Part shown: one piece after another, positions 45,436 to 56,768 of the stretch
How the letters are laid out: every line of letters begins with the position of its first letter
How positions within the stretch are numbered: the stretch's first letter is position 1
Assembly (NCBI GenBank): GCA_002496805.1
Contig: DALO01000002.1
Coordinates: 443,117 to 507,116, forward strand
DNA from: Methanobacterium sp. UBA353
GTDB lineage: Archaea > Methanobacteriota > Methanobacteria > Methanobacteriales > Methanobacteriaceae
DNA: 64,000 nucleotides
Direction: 5' to 3'
Made by a program: the position numbers and the translations under genes
The notes under the pieces: model-generated
Database searches by the model: none
What the model was told of the DNA's origin: nothing
What the model saw: the letters and a program-made list of their open reading frames with translations, nothing else

Positions 45436-45852
45436 TTGTATCCCGACAAAAAAGGACAAATTAGTGCTGAATTCTTATTAATATCATTTGTTGTCCTATT
45501 TATTATGGCAGGCATGCTTGCACTGGTTTCTGATGGAATGAGCCAGACACAATCAGCAGATATAAGTAAGGCTAGAGTTGTTGGTGAAAAATATGCTAGT
45601 GCTATAAACGCAGTACATGTTGCTGGAAATGGCTATACTGCTAACTTTACAATTCCAGGGGACTTAACTGTCCCTCCCACAACATTCACTGTTAATGATG
45701 CCACTGATTCTATTGATGTCAAGGTTAAGGGAAAAACAATTAATATTCCTGTAATTCCCACAGATCTCACTACTTTTTCTGTCACCAGTTCCTCTACTGA
45801 TAAAGTAGTAACCATAACAAACAAAAATGGTAAAATATCATTCAAATCATAG
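45436..45852 (+). CDS. Canonical class III pilin-like protein, 138 aa
   Basis: The leader YPDKKG is followed by QISAEFLLISFVVLFI, the class III signature with Glu at +5, so this is the best candidate for a main filament subunit in the operon. The mature protein would be about 130 aa, mostly beta-rich and Asn/Thr-rich. I chose TTG 45436, five bases after GGTGA (45426-45430); GTG 45427 overlaps that SD. It follows the 360-aa gene by 14 bases. Confidence 0.8.
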   Translation: MYPDKKGQISAEFLLISFVVLFIMAGMLALVSDGMSQTQSADISKARVVGEKYASAINAVHVAGNGYTANFTIPGDLTVPPTTFTVNDATDSIDVKVKGKTINIPVIPTDLTTFSVTSSSTDKVVTITNKNGKISFKS

Positions 45853-45896
45853 AATTAGTGTAACATTAAAATACTGGAACATTAAAAGGTATTGCT

Positions 45897-46325
45897 ATGG
45901 ATATTGATCTCGGTGAAGGTTGGGAGAAAAAGGCACTGATTATCGTGGCTGTTGTGGTTTTCATCCTGGTAGCTTACGCATATAATCCATTTCAAACCAA
46001 ACCAAACATAACCAGTTCGAATGAATCTTACAATCCTACTTCGCCTGCACCTGTTAACAAACATTCTCTTGATTCTAACGAATCTAACAATTCTGCGGAT
46101 ACAAGTGAAAATAATACTAATACTTTTTTAATATCTTCGGATAAGGCTAAACAGATAGCTTTAGCTGAATATTCAGGGTATTCTGCGTCAGAACCAATGC
46201 ATGGGACCATAGTGCTAAATCAGACCACAGTTGTTGTCTGGATCGTTCCATTAACAAAAAGTTCTCAACCCTCAAAAACAGTTTATGTTGATGTAAACAC
46301 GGGGAGAATTGTTAAACTAACCTGA
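45897..46325 (+). CDS. PepSY-like membrane-anchored secreted protein
   Basis: A short N-terminus and one membrane helix (about 13-27) are followed by a Ser/Asn-rich linker (about 35-75) and a C-terminal PepSY-like domain (SSDKAKQIALAEY ... VYVDVNTGRIVKLT). PepSY proteins often restrain extracellular peptidases or bind ligands. It has no class III signal. It follows the pilin by 44 bases, with a weak SD (AAAAGG), so it may be the last gene of the operon. Confidence 0.7.
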   Translation: MDIDLGEGWEKKALIIVAVVVFILVAYAYNPFQTKPNITSSNESYNPTSPAPVNKHSLDSNESNNSADTSENNTNTFLISSDKAKQIALAEYSGYSASEPMHGTIVLNQTTVVVWIVPLTKSSQPSKTVYVDVNTGRIVKLT

Positions 46326-46416
46326 CTTGTGGATCCACTAAGAAATAATTAAATCACAAAAATTTCTAAATATTTGACAATTCACAGATAAAGCCTGACT
46401 ATCTAGAGATGAAACC

Positions 46417-47220
46417 ATGGAAACACTATTTGTAATTTTAATGATTGTACTATTTTTTATTCTTATGGCCTTTGTATTTTCCACTGCACTTTTAACACCG
46501 TTAATAGGTAAAAAAAATCTATTGTTTGTGGTAGGTTTGGGTTTTGTGGTAGGCCTGATTGGAGGGGCATTTTTCATCGCACCAGTATATGATGATCTTC
46601 CGGATATGGCCCGGGCTGTTTACATGTCCTCCAGTGACCAGCAAGAAGTTGTCACCCTAAATATTTCCACAGATAGTGATGTTAATCGGGCTATTGCTGA
46701 TGTTAAAGGAATTCCAGGAGTTTTAAGTGTTGAAAGTGGTAAGATAACTGTTAAAACAACTAATATTAATAGTGACTGGAAAAGTAGTTTGGAGTCGCGA
46801 ATGACCACTGCCGTTAGTAACATAACTTCAGGCAAGATAGTTTCCAATGAAACGATTATGGTTGAATTAGAACCGGGTAGTGACCCCACTGTGGTGATCA
46901 AAAAACTCAAAAACTGGATGAACTTGGTTAGTGGTATTGACATCAGATTTAGCATTGTCGAAGTTAAGGTAGTGGTAGATGCATCAAAGGTGGATGATGT
47001 TGTCAGACAATTACCTCAAGGTGAAGTAGTAGTAAATGGGATCAGTGGTCCGGTAGAAAAAGAAGTTCAAACCCTTAAAAAAACCCTCCCCCCAAATAAC
47101 AATGTTATTTTATTCTGCGGATTTTTTGGCGTGGTTGTGGGTCTAGCAGGAATGTTCATTGACACCATTCTTCAAGGATTGAAAGCCATTGTAGGTCGTT
47201 TGCTAAAAAAAGATAGTTAA
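46417..47220 (+). CDS. Hypothetical membrane protein, 267 aa
   Basis: Two N-terminal helices (about 4-24 and 33-55), an external domain of about 175 residues, and a C-terminal helix (about 238-260). The external part has two similar-looking beta-alpha segments (DSDVNRAIADVKGIPGVLSVE and SKVDDVVRQLPQGEVVV) that resemble ferredoxin-like folds. No family recognised. It is on the same strand as the pilin genes, 91 bases beyond the PepSY gene; whether it belongs to that operon is unclear. Confidence 0.7.
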   Translation: METLFVILMIVLFFILMAFVFSTALLTPLIGKKNLLFVVGLGFVVGLIGGAFFIAPVYDDLPDMARAVYMSSSDQQEVVTLNISTDSDVNRAIADVKGIPGVLSVESGKITVKTTNINSDWKSSLESRMTTAVSNITSGKIVSNETIMVELEPGSDPTVVIKKLKNWMNLVSGIDIRFSIVEVKVVVDASKVDDVVRQLPQGEVVVNGISGPVEKEVQTLKKTLPPNNNVILFCGFFGVVVGLAGMFIDTILQGLKAIVGRLLKKDS

Positions 47221-47307
47221 TTAATTTTTTTATAAATTTTAATAGTATTTTTATATTGATCGCTGAATGAAGATGAAACACCGATTTAATTAAATGGGAT
47301 TTTGGAC

Positions 47308-47991
47308 ATGAAAGCAGCAATACTTTTTTCTGGGGGTAAAGATAGTATAATGGCCACATATAAAGCTATCATGGACAGATGGCCAGTGGAATACCTTCTC
47401 AGTGTTTTTTCAACCAATCCTCACTCTTACATGTTTCATGTTCCAAATATCCACCTTACTCCACTGCTTTCCAATGCATTAGAAATAGATTTGATGCATG
47501 TTGAAACCCCTGGAAAAAAGGAGGAAGAATTAAAAGACCTTAAAAATGCTCTCCTAAAACTTAAAGATAAGGGTATTGGGGCCATATTCACAGGAGCAAT
47601 TGCTTCAACTTATCAAAAATCACGTATCGATCTCCTCTGTCAAGAAATAGGAATAGAATCTCATTTTCCCCTCTGGCACCTTGACCCGGAAGAGTATATG
47701 CGTGAGGTGATCAAACTGGGATTTGAAGTTATGATTACTAGTGTATCTGCAGATGGACTGGATGAATCATGGTTAGGGAGAATAATCGATGAAGATCTAT
47801 TGGAAGAGTTAAAAGAACTTCATGATAAATACGGATTCCACTTGGCATTTGAAGGTGGTGAAGCTGAAACACTGGTACTTAACGGTCCAATATTTAAAAA
47901 AAAACTCAATATATTGAAATATAGAAAGGTCTGGAATAAGGATAATGGATATATGGTTATTGAAGATGCTATGTTGGAGGATAAAGACTAA
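47308..47991 (+). CDS. dph6: Diphthine--ammonia ligase
   Basis: Dph6 completes diphthamide on elongation factor 2 by ATP-dependent amidation. The 227-aa protein has the PP-loop SGGKDS (8-13) at the N-terminus, the GAIASTYQKSRI motif, a PLWHLDPEEYM block, and the C-terminal FEGGEAETLVLNGP that defines the family. I chose ATG 47308; TTG 47302 is two codons earlier. It stands alone and is convergent with UPF0201. A related uncharacterised PP-loop family is the alternative. Confidence 0.88.
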   Translation: MKAAILFSGGKDSIMATYKAIMDRWPVEYLLSVFSTNPHSYMFHVPNIHLTPLLSNALEIDLMHVETPGKKEEELKDLKNALLKLKDKGIGAIFTGAIASTYQKSRIDLLCQEIGIESHFPLWHLDPEEYMREVIKLGFEVMITSVSADGLDESWLGRIIDEDLLEELKELHDKYGFHLAFEGGEAETLVLNGPIFKKKLNILKYRKVWNKDNGYMVIEDAMLEDKD

Positions 47992-48061
47992 TTTTGTCCA
48001 TTTTTCCTGATATTTTAATTTAATGCATAAAATAACATAGCATGATTATAAAAAAAATATA

Positions 48062-48448
48062 TTAATGGTCATAGTTGCATAGCCACTCAATAAATTCTTC
48101 TGGATTTTCAGTATGAATTATGACTTCTATTTCTCCCAGGGAAGATAAATCCTCCTCAACAATGTTAATTTTACCTACAAAAGCAGCTTGTTTGCTTATT
48201 TTTAATTTAATTTTATCAGAATCCTGATTTAATACTTTTAAGAGTATTTGACGTGTGGTGTCTCTAATTTGTTGTTTTTCAAGGAATTCTCTAAAAAAGA
48301 CCAATGAAGAAGAACTTCCAGTCACAGTAACCTGGTTTTTGGTTATAAACAAGTCATCATAGTCAAATATGTTGGAAAGTGCCTCAATAACTTTGTTCAG
48401 ATTTTCGGTGGGGTTTACAGTTGTTGTTGCTTCGATTTTACAATTCAT
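48062..48448 (-). CDS. UPF0201-family putative RNA-binding protein
   Basis: The 128-aa protein matches the UPF0201 family (COG1325), described as predicted RNA-binding or exosome-related proteins in archaea; no function is shown. It has an alpha/beta fold with no metal motif. I chose ATG 48448, eight bases after GAGGAT; it overlaps the UPF0200 stop by about 11 bases. It is the last gene of the CoA-ligase, UPF0200, UPF0201 unit. Confidence 0.75.
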   Translation of the reverse strand: MNCKIEATTTVNPTENLNKVIEALSNIFDYDDLFITKNQVTVTGSSSSLVFFREFLEKQQIRDTTRQILLKVLNQDSDKIKLKISKQAAFVGKINIVEEDLSSLGEIEVIIHTENPEEFIEWLCNYDH

Positions 48449-49007
48449 TTTCAATTATCCTCTGAACAGTTTTTTTAAATTTGTTTAAACTACCTTCATT
48501 AATTACCATATAATCTGAATTTGCGATAACTTCCCCTATTCCAAATTTCAGTTCTCGTTGGTCTCGTTCTAAGGATTCTTTGGAATCTGCCGAATCATCG
48601 GATCTCATCCTTTTTTTCAGCCTTAAAAAACGGGTTTCTGGTTTAGAATGGACAGCTATTACTTTAAAATCTTTGAAATTTTTTTTAAATATTTGAACTT
48701 CCCATGGGCTACGAATACCTTCAATGAGGAACAATTGGGGTTTATCTACCTTGGGTTTAGAATTAAATGCCGAAGTTTTAGCTAAATTCTTTATAATATC
48801 CACGCATCGATTGGCAACCACATATTCACCATATTCTTCGCGTAATTGGACTGCCACAATTCCTGGGTCTTCATTTCTTTGTTGGGCTTCTTCCCTTATC
48901 ACATCACCCATTTTTACTACTTCCATCCCCCTCTTTTCTGCAACTCTAGAAACCACGCTTTTACCAGATCCTGGCATTCCTGTTACTCCAATTACTTTCA
49001 TGTTCAT
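48438..49007 (-). CDS. UPF0200-family P-loop kinase-like protein
   Basis: A nucleotide kinase-like protein with Walker A GMPGSGKSVVSR, a second substrate-binding region (FLIEGIRSPWEVQIF) and a lid rich in Arg (RLKKRMRSDDSADSKES). UPF0200 is related to dephospho-CoA and adenylate-type kinases, and its substrate is unknown. The ATG at 49007 overlaps the TGA of the CoA-ligase gene (ATGA); ATG 49001 is also possible. Coupling to a CoA-pathway gene suggests a cofactor or nucleotide kinase (inference). Confidence 0.82.
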   Translation of the reverse strand: MNMKVIGVTGMPGSGKSVVSRVAEKRGMEVVKMGDVIREEAQQRNEDPGIVAVQLREEYGEYVVANRCVDIIKNLAKTSAFNSKPKVDKPQLFLIEGIRSPWEVQIFKKNFKDFKVIAVHSKPETRFLRLKKRMRSDDSADSKESLERDQRELKFGIGEVIANSDYMVINEGSLNKFKKTVQRIIENEL

Positions 49008-49759
49008 TCATCCTGTTTAAAATGTTGGGATATTGAGTTTAACGATTTAGAAATATTTTCAGAATTGTCAAATTCATTAACAATTCTGGTTAACTGTTTT
49101 CTGGAATATTTTTTTAGTTTGGCAACTTCCTGAATCATTAAAGGTATGGCTCTAACCACGTTATCAACTATGGTTATGGATGATGTTTGAGCTGTCCTAG
49201 ATAAAGGATTTAAATCAATGGTTATGACTGTTTTCCCTGATGATACCAGTGCATGTGCCCTGTCACCATCTTCTAATGGTACTAGAACCACATCTGCCTG
49301 GTGTACACCTTCTGGATGTGCGCGTGAACGGGGTCCTTCCAGTCCGGGAATAGGGAGGTAGTCATCATTTTTTCCCCCTAGAACCTTTGTTGCACCTGCA
49401 TTTTTTAATAGTTCCTCCACTTTCTCAACCCTTTGTGGGGTGCGATAGAATAAGTTAATTTCGATGGGGGCTGGAATTATACGGGATAATTCAACAAGAT
49501 GTTCAGCTGTAAGAACAGCAGTATTCCCATTAACAGATATTACTGGATTTTCAGCCAGTAACAATGCAGAAACTCCAGTTTGAATGGCTTCAATTCCGGC
49601 TTGGTTGGTTTTCTCACCCAAAATATAGTCAAAGGCTTCACCCCTCCCATGAGCGATTAAGGCAGTGTCTGCAAGGATTCCTTCCTGGTAAGCCTTAGCC
49701 ATTTTTTCCCTTAATATAAGGGAATTGTAACGAGGATGTTTAGACGAGATATTAAGCAT
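49004..49759 (-). CDS. 4-phosphopantoate--beta-alanine ligase (archaeal phosphopantothenate synthetase)
   Basis: This enzyme (COG1701) replaces bacterial pantothenate synthetase in most archaea: it joins 4-phosphopantoate and beta-alanine with ATP on the way to coenzyme A. The 251-aa protein has the family blocks SSKHPRYNSLILREKM, AHGRGEAFDYILGE, NGNTAVL, and LEGPRSRAHPEGVHQADVV. Length normal. SD AAAGGAAG precedes the ATG. Overlap with UPF0200 (ATGA) shows cotranslation. Confidence 0.92.
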   Translation of the reverse strand: MLNISSKHPRYNSLILREKMAKAYQEGILADTALIAHGRGEAFDYILGEKTNQAGIEAIQTGVSALLLAENPVISVNGNTAVLTAEHLVELSRIIPAPIEINLFYRTPQRVEKVEELLKNAGATKVLGGKNDDYLPIPGLEGPRSRAHPEGVHQADVVLVPLEDGDRAHALVSSGKTVITIDLNPLSRTAQTSSITIVDNVVRAIPLMIQEVAKLKKYSRKQLTRIVNEFDNSENISKSLNSISQHFKQDE

Positions 49760-49862
49760 CTTTAACTTCCTTTGATTTGAAAATAATTTAGCTTGTCCTA
49801 TTTTCTTAGAAGAGAATAAAATATGTTTTAACTAACGTGAAATTCACTAAAAAAGATAAATA

Positions 49863-50750
49863 TTAAATCTTGTTTACGGTTTCTATTATGCTAATGGGTT
49901 TGTTGCCACTGTTACTCAAAACCTTATTTTCTGTTTTTAGTTTTACCAAGTTACCACTGGATGCACCGTAACTGTTGTCAACTATATATATATCTGGCTT
50001 AACATTGGACCGTATGTCATATTCTACCTTCACATAGGCCATTTTTTCCCCAGTTTCAACAACAACTCCATATGTGAAGTCACGGTGGTACCTAATCCTA
50101 AAGACAAGGTAAACCACTGCAACAGCAATCATTGAAAATATTAGGATGGTTAAGGATGGGAAGTAACTCCATGAAAATGTAATTATCAAGGTAGGGTTGG
50201 TGCCTACTAAGACCAGCACAATACCCACTGCAATGTACATAAGGAAAAAATCCCTATATGCTGGAAATTCAGGGCCATACATAACTTTAACCCGGTTAAA
50301 TAGGGTATAAAGAATAAATCCTACTAATAGGATAGATATGATCGCGTATAAAACGGTGGGTATGAAGCTCAGCAAGGTTAACACTGATAAAATGAGAAAT
50401 CCAGCTGATAATATTTGCAGACGAAAGATAGTATCTTCCTTTTCCTTGGATGTAAATGGAGCAGAAATGAGGATAACGTCTGAATCTTCTTTATCTGTTG
50501 CAGGAGTTTCTTTTGATTTAATTTTTCCGTAATCGTTACTGGTACTATGGGGTGTTTTTTCATCAATTCCCAAATTGTCTTTTTCCTGGGAAACATTTTT
50601 CTTCAAGTTTTCAGAAACAATTTTTTCTTTCACACGGTTTTGATTGATATTTCGAAGTTTCTGAGGAATCTGTGGTATTGCCAGAATCACAGATCCCAGA
50701 ACTGAAAAAAATCCCAGTATGGCATCTCCTAGTTTACTGAATATCCCCAT
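49863..50750 (-). CDS. DUF2101-like membrane protein
   Basis: The 295-aa protein has an amphipathic N-terminus, a charged linker (about 25-100) and several hydrophobic helices (about 115-225), followed by a C-terminal cytoplasmic or external domain (YGVVVETGEKMAYVKVEYD). The shape resembles the DUF2101 family of methanogens, of unknown function. SD GTGATA is near the ATG. It lies between a pilin-like gene and the CoA-ligase gene; no clear operon. The family call is moderate. Confidence 0.65.
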   Translation of the reverse strand: MGIFSKLGDAILGFFSVLGSVILAIPQIPQKLRNINQNRVKEKIVSENLKKNVSQEKDNLGIDEKTPHSTSNDYGKIKSKETPATDKEDSDVILISAPFTSKEKEDTIFRLQILSAGFLILSVLTLLSFIPTVLYAIISILLVGFILYTLFNRVKVMYGPEFPAYRDFFLMYIAVGIVLVLVGTNPTLIITFSWSYFPSLTILIFSMIAVAVVYLVFRIRYHRDFTYGVVVETGEKMAYVKVEYDIRSNVKPDIYIVDNSYGASSGNLVKLKTENKVLSNSGNKPISIIETVNKI

Positions 50751-50860
50751 ATTATCACTTTAATTTTTTTATTATTATATTATAACTTGTAGTTTGTCAG
50801 ATAAAATAAAAATAAATAGTTAATTAAATTATCTGGTTACACCATTTATTAACTATCGGT

Positions 50861-51301
50861 TTAGTGGCTGATGGTAATTGGAGGATAATCCTCAGCAGTA
50901 ATAGGCCAAGTCACAGTAACGGTATGCCATCCTTTGGAGAATGTAGGATTGTTTATAGTAACATTATAATTTATGTTGGCGGCTATTTTTTTGGAAGATT
51001 CTCCATTTAAAGGCGTTTTTAAAGGCACGTTCATTTGAAGATTTCCCCCTTCTGCTGTTAAAGTTTGGGAAATAGGCATATAAATACTGATGGTTCTTTT
51101 TGCACCGGGACCGTTAGCATAAACCAAGTTCACTGCATTAGCTATGCTGTTTACTGCGTTGTCAACATCTGCTGATTGAGAAATATCCATAGTGTCATCA
51201 ACTGATTTACCTACTAATGGTATGGAAACAGAAGCTAATATTATCAAAATTACTACTACGGTTAGTAAATATTCTGCAGATATTTGTCCTTTATTTTCCA
51301 T
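50861..51301 (-). CDS. Class III pilin-like protein, 146 aa
   Basis: The leader MENKG is followed by QISAEYLLTVVVILIILASV, the class III signature with Glu at +5. The mature part is about 140 aa with beta-rich character. I chose ATG 51301, behind GGATGAT; ATG 51310 would add three residues. The prepilin peptidase gene lies about 140 bases upstream on the same strand. Its helix-start sequence is close to that of the pilin at 45436, so it may be another main subunit or adapter. Confidence 0.82.
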   Translation of the reverse strand: MENKGQISAEYLLTVVVILIILASVSIPLVGKSVDDTMDISQSADVDNAVNSIANAVNLVYANGPGAKRTISIYMPISQTLTAEGGNLQMNVPLKTPLNGESSKKIAANINYNVTINNPTFSKGWHTVTVTWPITAEDYPPITISH

Positions 51302-51443
51302 ATTAATCATCCATATAAATCACTATTATTTTATGATTTATGACTGAGCATTTATATAAATATTGGTACAACATTAGTTGCTCATTGACAATCTACCTGG
51401 CTATCTTTGACGTGGTTTTGCAGTATAAATGGGATTACAATTA

Positions 51444-52604
51444 TTAAATTATCCAGGAAATGATCATTTGCAGAATAGCTAACAAATCTCCAATAAAAAG
51501 GGATATTAATAGTCCAATGAAGATTGAAGGCGCGAAAGGAACTCCTCTTTTGACTTTGAATTTATTAGATATTTTCCCTTCACTATGCAGTTTTTTAAGG
51601 AGTTCAATATCATCAAGTGTTAATCCTGCGGCTAAATTTGTAATCAAATTCTTTCCCATTGGTGTGGTAATTAGGCTAATGTCTTTGGTTTTAATTGCCT
51701 CTGTTATTTTATCAACAAAACTTTTATCATCCACATAAACCTTATCATCGCGTTGATAAAGATTATAGGCGGGTATCATTCCTTCTGAAAGTTCTTCCAG
51801 CGGATATTCATCCTGGAGTGCTTCTTTATTTATGGAAGATAAAAACTTCCTTATGAGCCTGATAACAGTCATGGTGATGTACAACAGGATGATACTGTAA
51901 ATAGTTATTTCTAAATTATAAAAAAGCGAGGCAACAACTACTAATGATACTAAAACTGCTTTCACTTGGTTAGGTAGCCTGGATATTACCAGTGTTAGTA
52001 AAATCATTAATATCATTGATATTATCACGATTTGCAGCTGTAGTTCTTGAGTTACAAACATGGTTATTGTTATTGATGATGTCATTACCAGTGTGAGTAC
52101 AAAATTTTTTTTGTAATCTTCGGTTATTGGTGAAAATAACTCGCCAATTAAATGCTTTTTAATCCTCAAAATCACGTATAAGACATATATCAGGATAAAT
52201 GGGAAAACAGATAAAATACTGTTAATAATTAAGGTTAAAGGGAATGGATAGACTCCTTCAACAGGGAAGTGCACACCGAACATATTATAAGATAGTAATA
52301 AGGGGGAAACAGGTAGAAGTGCTGCCAGAGCGGTGAAAAGTTTGACATCGCCCCCAGCCCAAGCACCCATCTTCCAGAAAACGTAACCTAAGGCAAATAC
52401 CACTCCTGTAATCACCAAACATATTACAATAAACCATATTTCCCCGATCATAAATGCATAAATTCCGTTGAGTATTATTCCCAGAGCAATAAGGGGGAAA
52501 GTAAGTTTGTTAGGTATTATTCCACGTTTAAGATCAGAGTAACTGGCATAAAGACAAGCTACTATGGCTATGAAAGTGGTTATTAAAGGGATTTCAACCA
52601 TCAT
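51444..52604 (-). CDS. Prepilin (class III signal) peptidase, A24 family
   Basis: A membrane aspartyl protease of the type IV prepilin peptidase family. The two active-site regions are SDLKRGIIPNKLTF (first Asp) and GGDVKLF (the GxGD-type second Asp). It would cut the K-G leaders of the pilins in this window. At 386 aa it is longer than most, with extra helices and a C-terminal cytoplasmic segment. Whether it is the EppA- or FlaK-type enzyme cannot be told. It lies beside the pilin-like gene at 50861. Confidence 0.85.
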   Translation of the reverse strand: MMVEIPLITTFIAIVACLYASYSDLKRGIIPNKLTFPLIALGIILNGIYAFMIGEIWFIVICLVITGVVFALGYVFWKMGAWAGGDVKLFTALAALLPVSPLLLSYNMFGVHFPVEGVYPFPLTLIINSILSVFPFILIYVLYVILRIKKHLIGELFSPITEDYKKNFVLTLVMTSSITITMFVTQELQLQIVIISMILMILLTLVISRLPNQVKAVLVSLVVVASLFYNLEITIYSIILLYITMTVIRLIRKFLSSINKEALQDEYPLEELSEGMIPAYNLYQRDDKVYVDDKSFVDKITEAIKTKDISLITTPMGKNLITNLAAGLTLDDIELLKKLHSEGKISNKFKVKRGVPFAPSIFIGLLISLFIGDLLAILQMIISWII

Positions 52605-52647
52605 TTAAATCCTCGATTTTTATTATTCATTTTTCCTTGAATTCGCG

Positions 52648-54261
<1,614 letters not shown>

Positions 54262-54466
54262 CTCCTTTAAAAGATTCCATTGATTATTGTAAGATTGATT
54301 ACTATTTTTTTTTAACAATAGAATTGTATCCTCATTGGAAAGTTCTTTTTTAAAAGGGGAATGCTTCTCTAATAGAACTTCCTAAATAGGAACATCTATT
54401 TATTGTTGAATCTCATTAAAAAAGTTACCTAAATAAAAAGAAGAATTGAAAATGAACGAATAATGG

Positions 54467-55189
54467 TCAAGGTGAGTAAAGCTTCAATACTTTATTATGG
54501 GCTGCGTATTCCCATTCATCTTCAAGGCCGGGTAACTTTTTCAAGCCATATTTCCTTTCCAAAGCTTTCAAGATCAGGTAATCTGCTAATTGGGGGTTTT
54601 TTGGTAATAATGGGCCGTGAAGGTAGGTTCCAATACAGTTACGATACACCATTCCTTCCTGTTTATCTTGGGCATTGTTACCATATCCCACCAACACCTT
54701 GCCCAGTGGTTGATGGTCATGATAAGTGCGCCCTCCATGGTTTTCAAAGCCCACAAATGTTTCAGGGTTTAATCCTAAACTGTTTTCGATGATGATGTTA
54801 CCAATAAGTCGCCCTTCTTCGTTACGTGTATGATAATCAAATATTCCAAGTCCTGGAACATCGTAACCTTCTGCATCAATATATTTTTCTCCTAATAACT
54901 GATAACCACCACAAATGGCTAAAACAGGAGTTCCCTCTTCAATTAATTCCCCCATTTGATTACTGTATTTTAGAAGATGGGTGTAAACAATGTTTTGTCC
55001 ACGATCAGAACCTCCGCCTATAAAAAAAAGGTCACCATCAACCAACGGGGCTTCGCATCTTATGCTAAACCCAACCACCTCTACTTGTATGCCCCGCCAC
55101 TGGCATCTTTGACTGAGACAAGTTACATTGCCAAGATCTCCATAAAGATTTAAAAGATCTGGATACATGTGATAAATTTTAAGTTCCAT
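54467..55189 (-). CDS. GatD-like glutamine amidotransferase
   Basis: A class I glutamine amidotransferase of the CobQ/GatD type, 240 aa. It has YPDLLNLYGDLGNV, the nucleophile Cys in LAICGGYQLLG, and a His in TYLHGPLLPKNP. In Gram-positive bacteria GatD supplies ammonia to MurT, which amidates lipid II. Here a MurT-like gene lies directly upstream (97 bases), so the pair probably amidates a cell-wall precursor in a pseudomurein-containing archaeon. SD AGGG lies just before the ATG. Confidence 0.85.
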   Translation of the reverse strand: MELKIYHMYPDLLNLYGDLGNVTCLSQRCQWRGIQVEVVGFSIRCEAPLVDGDLFFIGGGSDRGQNIVYTHLLKYSNQMGELIEEGTPVLAICGGYQLLGEKYIDAEGYDVPGLGIFDYHTRNEEGRLIGNIIIENSLGLNPETFVGFENHGGRTYHDHQPLGKVLVGYGNNAQDKQEGMVYRNCIGTYLHGPLLPKNPQLADYLILKALERKYGLKKLPGLEDEWEYAAHNKVLKLYSP

Positions 55190-55285
55190 AGTTTTCCCTG
55201 AGTACTTTGATTCTAATTTATAATTTGTTAAAATGTCAATTTAGGAGGGTTGTGAATTAAATTATAATTCCATTTTTTTTAGTGA

Positions 55286-56704
<1,419 letters not shown>

Positions 56705-56768
56705 CTTAATGGATTGATATCATATTGATTGGGCATTAAATGTTTTATCAATGAATCAGTGTATTTTT

